Below, piece by piece: positions 47,301 through 60,267 of a DNA stretch of 64,000 nt (positions are counted from its first letter, which is position 1; each line of letters begins with the position of its first letter). The DNA is from Isochrysis galbana. Taxonomy: Eukaryota > Haptophyta > Isochrysidales > Isochrysidaceae. Position numbers and translations under genes: made by a program. The notes beneath the pieces were generated by a model, which saw only the letters and a program-made list of their open reading frames with translations, had not been told where the DNA came from and made no database searches. Location of the stretch: the NCBI GenBank assembly GCA_018136815.1, contig CM030945.1, positions 1,347,679-1,411,678 on the forward strand, read 5' to 3'.

Positions 47301-50300
47301 GCCGCGCATCGCCATCCCATTGTCAGAGCTCGCATCAAGTTGCAGAAACGCTTGCACAATCTTGTGTGCCGGATCCTCCTCCGTGGTGTCGGCATTAACC
47401 GTCGCGACCTCAAATGGTGCTTCGTCTTCGGTGACCCCGGCCCGCTTGCGCTCGGCGGTGCGCAGCGCCACTTCGACCGAGCTGAGGGGGCCGCGTTGGA
47501 TGGTACGACCCGAGTGCGACACGTGCATAACCTCACTCGAGACGCGAGCACCACCGGCATCGGGTTTTACATTGATAGCCTTTACTCGCATCACACCGTC
47601 ACCGGCCCCGTCCTCGGGCAAGAGAAACACAGCGCCGCCGTGTTCAAGCAATGCACGCGCGGGCTCGCACGCCGCAGCACGCGCGTCGGTCTTCGCGCCG
47701 TTCCTACTGTCGTTGCCTGGGGCACGCTGGCACAGCACGAAGCGTCGGCCAAGCATAGTTGTGTGAGCCACCCACTGGTCCGTCGGTGTGCACTCGACAT
47801 TGGAGATGCGCACTGCATCTTTGCAATAATTCAACGTGCAGCACAGTACTGCGGCCTTGGGAATTGCAAGCTTGTCCGACAATGTCATCGGCGCGTCGCC
47901 ATCAAATGCCCATGTGAACACCTTCTTTGTCATGTCGAGAACCAAGTCAACCTTTGAGCCATTTTTCAGCCTCGGCAACTTTATGTTTTCGATTGTGCGA
48001 CAATCCTCACCGGGTTTCTTTATGCTCAAACTGTTTCTGTAATTATGCGCCATGAAGTACTCGCCTGAGCGGTCGGTCGTCGCCTTCTCCGCATTAGCAA
48101 TCCCAATCAACATGCCCTCGCCGTCCCTGTCTTTAGAAGTCACGATCTCGACGGTCCAACGCCACACACCCGAGCGCATAACCTGGCCGCCAAATATGTA
48201 TTTTCTCCCAGTCGTTTCTTGGTGCGCCTCATCGCCATTGAGGTACACGCCCTGTGTCGGCCTCCAATGGAATACGCCAGCGCCGGCCGCGTCATGGCTG
48301 AGCTCCTCTGTAGGAAGCAACACGGCGCGCACAACTGGTGGGGGTTCGGCGTATTTTCCCACTTGCGCTTGCGACACACGCCAAACTCCTTCGGTACAGC
48401 TTGGGTAGACATGCACCTGACCGACTGCTGGCCCATTTTGTTGTGCTTTGGTAGAAGCGAGGGCATCGCTTACATAGCATTCAGTAGGGGTAGAATCTGG
48501 TATGCTTGTATCAGGCACGTGCCAAACTGCCCACGCTCTGCCCATAGTTGTGTTCTCCAAGCGCAGCTCGAACTCACGCATCCGAAACCTTGGCAAGTCG
48601 CCCTCGTTCCCTCCCTTCCTGACGTAGAACCCGTTGGCTAGCCCGATACCCGCGCCGCTAAGCCAGAAGCCGCGGACACGCTCAACGTCGCCGTACGCTT
48701 CGCCAGGCTCAAGCATGTGGCCGGCGTCCTCAGACAAATCGCCCGCTACATACGCCTCTTTAACACGGTACACGGCACATGCCCCCGGTGACCCACCGGG
48801 GTGGTCGTTAGACTCTTGCCAGGACGATGCTATGGCATCGCACTGTAGCCGACGGATTTCTAGTTTTTCCTGCATTGGTTGGATGAGATGCGGGCTGGAT
48901 GAAGACAAATAGGCCAGCTCCTCCTCCCCATCGTCGTCAGCTCCGAAGCCATGCGCGTCTGCGCCCTGCGCACGGTAGCTGTTATTGCGGTTGCACGATG
49001 CAGAGTGGCGGGTGGAGTCTGTCACTGAGCTACCTTGCGGCGACTCGTCCCAGTCGTCGATTATTGGTACCTCTTCGGGCAAGGCGCCACGCGCGGCGAG
49101 GTCGGCTTGTTGCCGTGTCGTGTTCTCGGCCGCCTCCAGCCGCGCTGCTGTCTCATTCAGTTGGCATTCCTCGGCGCGCGCAATCGCGCGCTCCCTTGCC
49201 CGCGATGCCTCGGCCTTGGTTACGCGAAGCTCTGGATCCTCATTGTCGGGCTTAGGCCCGACAAGTCGTTTGCGGATGATCACAAGTGACGGCTCCTGCG
49301 GACTCGCCCTTTCATACGCCTCGTGGCGGCCCCACGCAGGCCAGGATGTCACACGCTCCGATGGGTCGGGCTGGATGGAGTGCACGGTGAGCGATGCATT
49401 GGTGGTGTGCTCGAGCGCACGGTAGAAGCGACGACCGTGAGCATACACTGCCCATACTTGTGCCATGCGAGGAAACTTGTACACGAGCGACTCTTTGAAC
49501 ACTTGCTGGCTGAAGGGATCGCGCGCTAGCAGCAATACCACTGCCGTGCGTGGGTCGGGGAGCGCCCGCTCGGTGAAGTACCACGCGATCTCCCTCGTCT
49601 CGTCGTCCTTGCTCATGACATGGTACGCTGCGTTCGCATCTTTGAGCGGCACGAAAGCCTCAGCCACCCACTTCAAGTACATCGGCAACGCATCCGGCCG
49701 CTTCCCCACAAATGCGATACGGCCGAAGCGCGGCGGCATCGCGGCCGGACGCTTGTCGGGTGTCCACATCTGCAGTTTGAACGGGTGCGAGATGAGTAGG
49801 CGCTCCCTCATATGCTCGTAGTTGCCGTTCATCACACACTGCATCGTTGAGCGATCAGTCCCGAAAAGCGTTTCCATATCGGGGTGGGAGGCAAACTCGC
49901 CCTCTAGTGCTTGAAGGAAGCGCCCCTTGACGGTCACCTGCAGCAGCTGCAAGTTCACTTCGACGTCGGGTTCGAGGTCAGAAACATGGCGCAACACCGT
50001 AGGCATCTTCGGCAGTGCACCCCCCTTATCCATCAGGCGGAAGAAGATGGAGGCATAGCGGCCTGCCGACGCAGTCCCCTCGAAGCGCGCCCATGCGGTG
50101 ATGTGGTCGACGTCGCCCGTGCCGGACTCAAAAATCTCATGCAGGAGCTCCTGCATTGCTTGTACCGCCTTGTCACCGCGCTTCTCCTGCGCCTCGAACC
50201 ATGCTACGATGGCACGCCGCTGTTTTTGCAAGATGTCGAAAAGTAACGGCTCCGAGACGGGCAGTGCCACCTGGAGGCAGGGTGACCGCGGTGGCAGGCA

Positions 50301-53300
50301 AATTCGTCATGGCCAGGGAGCCATAGTGGCGATGGTGGGTTGCAGCGATGCGGCGGGCCCAACGCCATTCGTGGCCGCAACATCACGGCAGCCCCTGCCA
50401 TTCGCAGCGTTGACCCACCTCCGGCGGCTTAGGTAGCGGTGCATTCCATTTGTGGCGGCGCTGAAGGTACATGAAGGAGAGCAAAAGCTGGCGCACGTCG
50501 GACAACTCGAGTTCTACCGGCCGCGTGTTGCGCATACACAGAATCAAGTGGGCGTGCACAGATTCCATCTGTAAGCAAAATGCATCGACCTTATTGGGCG
50601 CGAATGTTCGCGCGTCGAGCTCCTCAGTCTGTCATGGTGGGAACACAAGAGAGGGTTGAGGGAGGAATTGAGAGAGAACAAAAGAAGGGTGGTCAGGTGT
50701 CGATTCCACCGGGCAAACATGCAAACCTGGAGTTCAGCTAGCCAGCCTAAAAGCATCTTACGCAGCCGCTGCCGTAGCAGGCGCTGCGACGCCTCGAAGT
50801 GATTTTCGAGCTGAAGGCGCGCATCGGCGGTAAGCTCGAACCCTGGAAGTTGCTCAAGGCGCAACGACGGGTGCTCACCGCGCGCAAGGCTAAGGACAAA
50901 GCTGACTGCGGACTCGACGTGCACCAACAGCCGGCACGTGTACTCAATCACCTCCGTGGTCTTACAATGGTACGTGTGGGTGCGCAGCGCCAGCGCCGCC
51001 TCGAGCAGCTCGCGCGCGTACCGCGGTACGAGCTGTGGCGCCTTAGCACACTCGTTTAACAGCAACCCATACGGTGTCCCCAGCAGCACTCGCTCATCCT
51101 CCGGAGCGGGCACAAGTGAGGGCGCCCGGTCAAGGTATTGTGAAGGGAGGCATCGGCCGGGCTCGAAGATCACGCCCCACAGCAACCGGCGTATTTCGGC
51201 CGAGCCGAGAGCGTGCACGCGGTTTTGTGTGGCAAAAAACTCTAGGCAAAGCGGAAGCCGCAGGTAGGGAACTGTCAAATAGGAAAGTAGGAGTTCGACG
51301 TCGGCCTGGCCGAGGCATTGCCCAAAGTCCGGCAGCTCGCGGATATGAAGGATGTCATCCTCCGTTTTTACTGGCCGCGCTAGCTGGACCGAGTTTGGGT
51401 CGGCACTAGATGGCCAACGCAGTCCTGATGGCGATGGCCGAGGCTTGCAGTTGTCAGGTCGTCGGCTGAGCACGCACGGTTTGTCGCCCGCGCGGCGTGC
51501 ACCGAAGGCCTTGACGACATACATCGGGGCTTGATTGAATTTCTCGTCCTCGTAGATGTCTCTCATCGAGCTAATCGACCACTCGAGTGTAGCGTCCTCG
51601 CGCAGGTACGGCTCCGACGGCTCCCTTGTCGGCGGGAAGACCTCAGAGTCGGTGCACAACATGTATTTGAACCAAAAGACGACGTCGCGGTACGCCCTGT
51701 ACTCGGGAAAGTTGTGTAGTAGAAAATCCATCTCGCCGACTCGTCCGACGAAAAGCTGGGCAGCTAGCATCTTGGCTGTCGCGCTCTGGCCGTCTTCAAG
51801 GAGATAGTAGTGGTAGTTGGCTACGCGCTGGTTGAAATCGAGCTCAGTTGGCCCAATCTACATGAGCCGAACCCAGGCGGGGCACGCAGACGGGTAGTGG
51901 GCGACGTTGCGGGTAGGACTGGGGAGTCGAGAGGCGAGGCTGGGTCGCGAAGAGAGGCGGCGGCGGCGAGCATCTGTGACTAAGCGTGCGCGCACCTGCA
52001 TGGTCCACCCGTCGTCTTCGAAAGCAAAGAGAAGCTTTCCGTCCGCCACACTCTGCTCGTGGAAATAGTCGAGCACGGCGGCGCGCGCAACGTTGGCCTC
52101 GGGGGAAGTGATCTCAAGTGACTCCGACTGCCTATAGAAGGCGTCCGCGCGCATCCCAAACGGCGACGAGCTCAACCGGCCGACGCCTCCGCGCAGATGC
52201 CTGTCGTACGGATTAAGCTCTTCACCAAGCAGCGTGAGCGAGATTACCGACGGCCCGTCGGAAGCTTTTTGGCGAAGCACATGGTCAGCGATGGCGGCCA
52301 TGACGCCGAAGACCGCAAGCTTGGACGCTTCGAAGGCCTGCGACGGCTGGATTGAGAGCACGGCCGAGGCGTAGTGCTCGGCGAGCCTCTGAAGCAACTG
52401 GAGGAACCCGAGCTGGGTTTCAGCCGTGAGGCCGCACTCTGAAAAGTCCCAAGCGTTGACGCGGTGCGCCCTGTCACGCAGTCCCGGTGGTAGTGGCACG
52501 GGGCACGTGCATGTGAACACTTGCTGCAACAAGGAGCTCTTGAGCAGCGAGGGAAAGAGCACCGCGCCCTGCCGAGCAAGCCCATCCAGCTGCAAGCAGA
52601 CAAACTCGACGCGCTTCAGCGCTGTGAGCGCTTCTGACGGCGCGCTCACGCGGTCGGCAAGCTGGAGAAAGTCGATGGGCATCTGCTTCGGCATTGGTGC
52701 GCGCGTGCCCTCCATCCCGCGAACGTCTACAAACATCGCTCGATCAAAGTATGGGTGGAGAGCCGCAGCGACCGAGGCGGGGTCGTAGTTCATATGAGCG
52801 AGTAGCTCGGGCAGCGAGTCTTCGCTCTGCTTGAGGGGCTTAGAATCTATCAAGCAATGAAATGCATCGATTTGCTTGTGGACCGCGATCAGCAGATGGC
52901 CGGGCATCAAGCCTTGGTCGCGCGCCTTTACCGTCGCCAGAGCCAGCTGCTTTGACGCCAAGCGTAAGAGGGATTGGTCGTTTGATGATAGGTGGCCGAC
53001 GTGCTCGAGGTCGAGTCTCGCGAGCTGGAAGAGCGCCAGCCGAACAGCAAGCATCACTAATTTGGTCTGCCCGGGCCGCAGTGGCGCTCCATGTGATGAG
53101 CCGCGCAGTAGCATGTACCGCACCGCCTCGAGCAGCGAGCGATAAGCACTCGAGTCGCTGTACTGCGGCGTGCGCCACGGGCACGCCGGGTCTTCAGCCG
53201 AGCGAGCAACCACCGTGGCCAGCGGTTCTTCAGCAAGCCAGGGTAACAATATCTGGTAGAAGTGCTGCGCCTGCTTGTCATCTTTGGCTGAAGAATGTCC

Positions 53301-54827
53301 CAGCCGGCCGTATGACATCGTCCAGAACCCCTCATCGCACAGCCGCGGCGCACGCACCGACTGGAGGCAGAGCGTCGAGCGCTGTTTGAGCTTGGGTGGC
53401 GCGGCTGCCGAAGAAGGCCCGTGATATTCGATGCCTTCGTCGCCGACGTTGACGACAGCGATCCGGTACCACGCGGTTGTGGCAGGCAACCTCGTCCCTG
53501 CTGGCTCTTCAGCCGTGCCAGGCGACACTGAGCGAGGCTCCGTCCCCACCACAAGCGCCACAAAGTGCCAGCCGCGGCGGGTAGGCCAGCCGAGCGGCAA
53601 CAGGCTGAAGCCATCAGGCGAGCTTCGCTCGATTGTCTGCAGTGCCGCGTGCACGACAGGGGGGACAGAATTGGGCGCACCGCCTTCTAGGACATAGTCC
53701 TCGTACTCTTTCCAAAGCGCCTGCGTCTCATCGAGTGCCGCTAAGGCGGCCTCCACCGTCTTCCATCGCTTCTCGGCCGCCACGATCTCGTCCGGCGCTG
53801 GCAGGCATATGAGCTGCGCGAGCTCGTGAAGAAGCGAGTCAGACTTGATCGTGTTGGGCGCGTCTTGCAACTCCTTCCTGGGCTCGAGCGCGGGCGCCGA
53901 AGCAGTAAGAACACGGAAGCCAAGCAGGAGCACCTGCAGCGCCTCGTGGCATGCGCTACCAACGGCAGTGCCAAACGGGTCCATGAACTGGCCTAGGAAG
54001 CCTGAGCTGCGCCAAATGGGCATTGCTTCCTTGCCGAGCGCCGGGAATAGCGCAAGCCGCTTGCGGGCATGATCGTCCAGCTCGAGCGCCCCGTCGTCGC
54101 GCCCCTCGATGAAAACCTTCATGAACGCCTCGCGCTTGAGCACCGCGATGCCGTCGAGATGCGATGGCAGCGCGTCGACTAGACGCAGCTGCAGCGGACT
54201 GTCTCGGCGACCGGCGCGGATGATGAGGGGTGACGCTGGGCTATATCGCCACTCCTCCAACAGGTCGGCAGTGAGCTCCCACTCCGCTGCGAGCTCACCA
54301 TCAAGGTACGCGGCGACAGCGCCTGGTGCATGCTCCGCGCTTACGGTGAGCACCACGCGATGCCAGCGCATTGAGCGCATGCGCACAGGCGGAGAGGGTG
54401 AAGAGTGTCCTGGTAGCTTTTCCTTGGTCCGTCGCGTGGATTCGCCCTGCGCGCTCTTGCTTGCGAGAAGCTCGCCTTGTGGTCCGAGAGCAAGCATCCC
54501 GTCGAGCAGTGGCATGAAGACGCGCTCGCCCTCGGGTTCCCCCTCGACCAGCTGCACGCGCACGTCGAGAGTGAAGGTATATGCTGTGAGTACGTTCTCA
54601 CCGAGTTCCGGCAGCTTGATCGCCACCTGCCCGCCGCTCTTGAGCTCGAGGAAGGTCTCGCCGACCACCGCTCCACACATTTTCACCATTCCCCGCAGCT
54701 CACACGCATCTTCCACAGCTCCGCAGGCGGTGATTTGGGGCAGTGCGCCGAGGCGGAAGCTTCGCGTGAACGAGGGCAACTCGGTTGGATCGTAGGGAGC
54801 CTCGCGCTGCGCGCGCACTCGCGGCAT
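32307..54827 (-). CDS. Giant multidomain protein (about 7,155 aa): DUF3638/DUF3645 core with NUDT9-type Nudix and ADP-ribosyltransferase domains
   Basis: Nine exons: 54827-51996, 51857-50727, 50628-50419, 50270-46776, 46583-44534, 44457-40668, 40492-39959, 39826-39469, 39374-32307. All eight introns (76-192 nt) are GT-AG and in phase; exon 5/6 is the least certain. Domains by approximate residue: LamG/ConA-like 48-220; SPRY 2079-2218; Walker A MGQGKTTVVSPL 3875; DEVDWVLHPLKSELNFPIG 4011 (a DUF3638 signature); NUDT9-type Nudix 4254-4442; DUF3645 from 4510 (PDVVIGLTLLAYRYEG, IGFSGTPSELLP, FYDQIHTTGMDIK, YRMRGIGKG); (EQ)n tract; EF-hands 5495 and 5537; LamG-like 5729-5886; Cys cluster 5955-6000; thioredoxin with WCPPS 6015-6130; ankyrin-like repeats from 6389; ADP-ribosyltransferase 6780-7050. 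I chose ATG 54827 because the longer frame has no earlier ATG. DUF3638/3645 proteins occur in fungi, oomycetes and algae at about 3,000 aa, so this one is unusually long. Cellular role unknown; an ADP-ribose-linked stress or defence function is inference. It could instead be two genes; uninterrupted phase across eight introns argues against that. Confidence 0.85.
32650..33440 (-). other. R-S-ExE ADP-ribosyltransferase domain at the C-terminus of the giant protein
   Basis: All three signature elements of arginine-type mono-ADP-ribosyltransferases (ART family) are in order: the NAD-binding Arg in STVVFRGLKLPP (about 33060-33090), the S-T-S-like strand WPAFSSTTCDP (about 32905-32940), and the biglutamate loop FSYFPYEEELLY (about 32777-32810), followed by STFRVAKLWQ. 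The helical segment before it resembles the ART N-terminal region. Substrate and target residue are unknown. Confidence 0.85.
38360..38450 (-). repeat. In-frame hexanucleotide repeat encoding (EQ)n
   Basis: ctcttgctcctg-type repeats inside exon 9 of the giant gene encode about ten Glu-Gln pairs followed by EIEIEKFIEL. Length changes in six-base steps keep the frame, so this site should vary between individuals. Confidence 0.9.
40850..41415 (-). other. NUDT9/TRPM2-type Nudix domain within the giant gene
   Basis: Exon 6. The order of blocks matches NUDT9 ADP-ribose pyrophosphatase: [41 protein letters not shown], then REVYRGYVDDARNTDNAWLE and AVHFH. The Nudix box (about 41172-41250) is G-x5-E intact, but the REUxEE part reads SKLNEA, so the Arg and two of three metal-binding Glu are changed. 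Hydrolysis is therefore doubtful, while ADP-ribose binding, as in the TRPM2 Nudix-like domain, remains possible. Confidence 0.85.
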
Positions 54828-56100
<1,273 letters not shown>

Positions 56101-56511
56101 TCAAGTTCGATCTCTCTCTTTCCTTTTCCATCTGGTGTTGCCTCGTCGGTCGCAACCACAATCGCAACGGGCTCGTCAGGATACCTCATACGTCGTCTGA
56201 GTCGGGGGTGTTGTGGGCTGTGCGCTTGCGCCCCACCCATCGTTCACGCACGCCCGCTCCTCGCCCCTCACGCCTCACGCGCGTTCCCCGCTCCCCGCTC
56301 CCCGCGGGAAAGATATATATCGATATAGGTGGATGTGTTCGTACGTGTGTTAACATGTTAACACCCCAAACAGTGTTAACACCCCTGAAATATGCCCTAA
56401 CACCTTGCTAACACGTTCGCTGTTTCTCCTAACACCTTACACCCACATTAGCTGAAATCCACTTACACCCTTAAACGCGTTAGGCCTTTTCGGAGGGTGT
56501 TCCCAGTCCTA
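56101..56511. other. Spacer with TAACACC cluster and 18-bp palindrome
   Basis: A perfect palindrome, gtgttaacatgttaacac, lies at 56347-56364. taacacc or taacaccc recurs at least five times between 56350 and 56440. No gene. Confidence 0.6.
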
Positions 56512-56992
56512 CTGTTTCAAGCACCAATAATTTCAACTCAAGACAAAAGGGAGGACATGTCTTGAGGCGGCGTCGCGGCCCATGCCTAGCGTAATTATAT
56601 ACCTAAAAAGCCGGGAGGGGCGTGACAATAAAAGGGAACCTCGAGTTGCACCCTCTCAAGGGTATAGCGCCCCCAATCAGCGCAATCAGACATCTCCTTC
56701 CCCACAGCTCCTCTTTGCTCTTTGATGAGTTGCCACGTTGCCACTCACCCTCCCATTAGGCCCCTTGCCTGCGAGACCAAAACAGGATCCTGGCGTGGGG
56801 GGCCGTCTGAGCGTGGAGGGAGGGGCGCTCCGGCTAGTGCTCGCGCAGGTAGAGAGCTAGTGAAGCGCTGGGTGGCATTAGGGGGAAAGGTGCTTGCGCT
56901 TGCCGCGGCAGAGAGTCCTGTACGTCTTGAGTGAGCGCCATTCCCGCCCTTTTGCCGCGCCGCGACCCATGAAAATTGTTAAAAATGAATTT
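56512..56992 (+). repeat. Dispersed repeat, copy 2
   Basis: Second copy of the repeat at 22962-23340, same orientation. It carries an extra segment of about 65 bp (56592-56656, between gcctagcg and caagggtatagcgccccc) that copy 1 lacks, and an extra short block near 56718. It ends in the same A/T-rich tail (gttaaaaatgaa). Confidence 0.8.
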
Positions 56993-57424
56993 CATTCTCG
57001 GTGCCACCCGTACTCGCCGCCCGTCGCACATTTGAGCGTGGATCGCAAGTGAGTCGTACATGCCTCGCTTGATGCACAAAGACATTGCGCAAACAAGTGA
57101 GCAGCACACACAATGACAGCCCCACTCTCGTGCCGTCTATGTGGAAGTTAGCGCACTGATATGGCCGCTTGGTGAAGTCTTTAACATTAAGGATCCCAGC
57201 GAACCGCCTTGCCCACAAGCTAGTACAGATGCACAGGGGAGGGCGTGCACGGATATGCTTGCTGCGGAACGGCTGGCTATGGCGGCCAGAGTGCGGCACA
57301 CCATGGCACAAGATGAGCAAGCAGCCGGCCGCAAAGGCACAAGGCGAGGCACAAGCATTTGTACGACGAGGACTTGCGTGAGCCCAAGGAGGAGTCCGTC
57401 CGATGACAGACTGGGCCATTGCGT
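56993..57424. other. Spacer 3' of the hydrolase gene
   Basis: No supported gene. It probably holds the 3' UTR of the minus-strand hydrolase gene at its right end. Confidence 0.4.
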
Positions 57425-58198
57425 TCACTGATCGCACTTAGGCTGCCGGCTGTCGGCCGCGGCTGGCAGCCCCGTGGCGGCGCCGGCGCCTGCTCGCTCA
57501 CGGAGTCGGCGCTCGAGCCAAGCGACAACACGATCGACCACCTCGCCGTCGTACGCCGGATGCTCCAGCTCAAAATGTCCCACACCGGGCACGATGACCA
57601 CCTCGTTTTCGTCACCTGCCAGCCGGCCAACGTACCGCCGGAGCGTCTCCGGCGCCGTAAACTCGTCGCGCTCGCCCATGATGAAGAGCTTGGGGTGGGC
57701 GCAGGCGTAGAGCGGGCGGTAGTGCCGTCCGAACGCCAGCATCGCGATGCCCCCCCACGTGTATCCCACCGCGACGTACGCAAACGCGCCGGGCAATCGC
57801 GCTAGCGCCGAGCCGGCGATCGGCGCTCCTGCGGACGAGCCGAGCAGCACGACCGGCACTCCAAAGGTGCGTTCGGCCCATCGTGCGACGTATACAACCT
57901 GCTGAATTTCCGCCGCGTGTGCCGTCGCAATCCCCCACAATGCCGATGACGCGTTCAGCTCAAAGGTCAGAGCTCTGAGTCCTGCGGCCGCGAGGTGTCG
58001 GCCGAGGTGGAGAGTGTTGTGCTCTCCACCACCGAGGGATGTCCACGGGTGTACAGTGACGAGGGTGAGGAGGGGCGGCGCGCCTTGTCCAACCACCTCG
58101 CGCACGCGCAGCACGCCCCTGCCTCCCGTCTCGACCGTGTGAAGCGCCTCGGAGATGGTGGACGCTGCTGCCGCCATCAGCAGCGCCGCCGGCGGCAT
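57425..58198 (-). CDS. Alpha/beta-hydrolase fold protein
   Basis: A frame of 257 residues from ATG 58198 (MPPAALLMAAAAST). The catalytic triad is recognisable: nucleophile Ser122 in the elbow VVLLGSSAGAPIAGS, acid Asp178 in LFIMGERDEFTAPE, and His208 in PGVGHFELEHP. HPWTSLGGGEHN near residue 50 is the expected oxyanion-hole loop after the third strand. The layout fits a small dienelactone-hydrolase or serine-esterase-like enzyme; the substrate cannot be read from the sequence. The N-terminus is Ala-rich and mildly hydrophobic, so weak targeting is possible. Upstream, tttacactcag at about 58209-58220 looks like a splice acceptor, so a 5' intron and an extra exon are possible. The last 25 residues (Gly/Ala/Arg/Gln-rich) are outside the fold. 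Confidence 0.85.
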   Translation of the reverse strand: MPPAALLMAAAASTISEALHTVETGGRGVLRVREVVGQGAPPLLTLVTVHPWTSLGGGEHNTLHLGRHLAAAGLRALTFELNASSALWGIATAHAAEIQQVVYVARWAERTFGVPVVLLGSSAGAPIAGSALARLPGAFAYVAVGYTWGGIAMLAFGRHYRPLYACAHPKLFIMGERDEFTAPETLRRYVGRLAGDENEVVIVPGVGHFELEHPAYDGEVVDRVVAWLERRLRERAGAGAATGLPAAADSRQPKCDQ

Positions 58199-58840
58199 CC
58201 ACTTCTCTAATCTGAGTGTAAAAAATGAAAAGAAAAGAAATCCACTAATGGTCTTGCCTGTGTACAAGTCCCCCGACCCCTGTGCTAATAGGAGTATATA
58301 TGTGGGGAACAGTAACTAAGTTTATACTTGGGTCTCCCATGGGGGGGCACGAGCCCCCCCCTCTCTAGTCCTCCCCCGCTGTGGGGGAGGAACCACCCAT
58401 CCTCCCGGCATGCCCTATGGCTTGCCAGGAGCAGACAACCCTACTGACTACTGACCCACTGACCCACTCTCTCCCACTGACCCACTCTCTCGCTCACAGG
58501 TCACAGGCTCGCCCTATTTGCCCACCCCGGTCTGTCGAGGCCGGCCCATTGCTCCAACCCCTCCTCCCTCCTCCCCCCCTGGCCGACAGGCAGACAGGTG
58601 CAGCGTGGGGGCGCCAAAGGCTCCGGAGCGCCAGCGAGGGAGAGGCAGGGGAGGCGAGGGCCCCGCCCTAGCCTCCTTTGTTATTTGTGTTCCCTGAGCT
58701 CTTGAGCTGGCCTCTAAGAGCCTCCAAGGTTCGCCAATGGGAAGCCGGAGGCCTGCCGCAGGCGCGCAGGCGCGTCATCGCCCGCGCAGCAGGAGAGGGG
58801 TGAGAGAGCGGCGGAGGAGCGAGGCTCGTGAGCAAAAGCA
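58199..58840 (+). mobile_element. Probable retroelement 5' module (second family, degenerate)
   Basis: A weak stem (aagt-ttat-actt, about 58319-58330), an ATG in a poly-G context at about 58339, a short tandem run of ctgacccact (58451-58490), and a segment at about 58625-58750 that matches 25998-26110. This parallels the element start at 25741. No enzyme domain. The left 100 bases should include the promoter of the hydrolase gene. Confidence 0.4.
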
Positions 58841-58997
58841 AAAGCTCCGCCCACCGAAAAATGGGAAATGGGGAAGTCCAAGTCCCGCGCCTGTTTATTA
58901 CTGTTTACTCTTTACAGCCCTACAGGATAAGTCGGGACCGAGGCCGCCGCCCACCCGGAGACACAGGAGGAAGGGGGGGAATGATCACCGGGGTGTT
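58841..58997 (+). repeat. Flanking repeat, left copy
   Basis: agctccgcccaccgaaaaat, then cctgtttac and aggataagtcgggaccgagg with gaggaagggggg. It recurs at 63139-63258 in the same orientation, on the other side of the Gag-like gene. Confidence 0.75.
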
Positions 58998-60267
58998 GTA
59001 TTCCTGCCCATCTGAAGGCTGTAGGCATGAATATTCGTGTAAGGTACGCGCTCACAATTACAATTGAACAGTTCCCCGTGTTGCCACTGACGCACAAGAC
59101 ACACAGATTCGGATTCCCCATGGTCTCAAGTCCAGGTTTGCAGATTTTGGTCTCGAAATTTGCGATTCGAATTTTGTTTTTGCTGTTACTATAATTGTTG
59201 GCTCGTTTAAGGTAATAAACCGGCATGACTTCGACTTCTCGTTCCGCAGTTGCTCTGCGAGACTCTCTCTCTCTCTCTCTCCGTCCTCCTCTCCTCGGCC
59301 GACGGAGGGAAGTTTCGTCCAAAACATTCTCCGGTCCCAGGATGTTCCGTGGGGGTCTCTCTGCGCTCCGCGAGGGAAAGGACGCGATCTCGCTCCGAGA
59401 TCACCCTCGCGCCCTCCCACGCTGCCCCGCCGTGCCCTCGGTCCCTCGCCCCCCGCGGCAGGTTCTTCCTCTCGGCGTGCCATCCGTCGCCTCCGGCCGT
59501 TATATTATTCCCCCCCCGCGCGAGGTTCTTCTCCTCCGCGCGCGGTTCGTTTCCTCCGGCCGTCGTTCGTTCCCCCCCCGCGCGCGCTGTTTCCCCCCCT
59601 CGCTTCGATTCCTCTCGCGATTCCTTCGATGATTGCCTCCATCTCGTCCGTTCTTCTTCGCGATTCTCGCGGAGGGGGTACCGATGTTTAACGTTAGTTT
59701 CGCCGCGTTTTCGGTGAAAGAAAGGAAGAACGAATGGCACGCGCCCCGCGTCTCGCGTCTTGTTTCGTCGCCCCTTGCTCGTCGCTTGTCTAGAAGTTCT
59801 CTCTGCACATCGCCTTCTTCCCCCCGCGCGAGTTTGGACCTCTCCTCGACCCTCCGCGTTGGCTTCAGCGGACGAGTTTTCACTTTAACGATAGTTTGAA
59901 CCCTTCGTTTGCGTAGTTTTGCGCTCTCTTTCCGTATTTCTTCGCGCATGACGAGCGATCGCGACCTCAGCCTTTGTCGCACGGGGAGGGTTTGTTTATC
60001 GTATGATTCCGGAGTGTTTACGTTAGTTTTCTGAGCCCAAGGTCGTTGGGGTTTGGGTTTCTTGTGAGTGTTTTTGTAGCAACTTCGTCGAGTCCCACCG
60101 TGTTCCCAAGCGAGCCCCCCGAGTTCCCGAGTCTATACCCCGAGTCAACGAGTCAATACCAGCCAAGCACGCGCCTGAGCCACCCCCAGTCGCCTGCCAC
60201 CACCTCCCACAAGCCTCCTTCCACACTTCCGCGCCCTCCGTGCGTCGTGCGTCGTGCGTCGATCACC
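58998..60267 (+). other. Leader region of the Gag-like gene
   Basis: About 1.27 kb with no supported gene. It has an AT-rich stretch (59040-59220), a short (CT)n (59262-59281), then C/G-rich Pro/Ser/Arg-encoding low complexity. It is likely the 5' untranslated part of the retroelement that follows. Confidence 0.4.

Noticed and set aside
60046..60267. Gag-like gene starting at 60046
   Set aside because: That position is TTG; the first ATG in frame is 60268.
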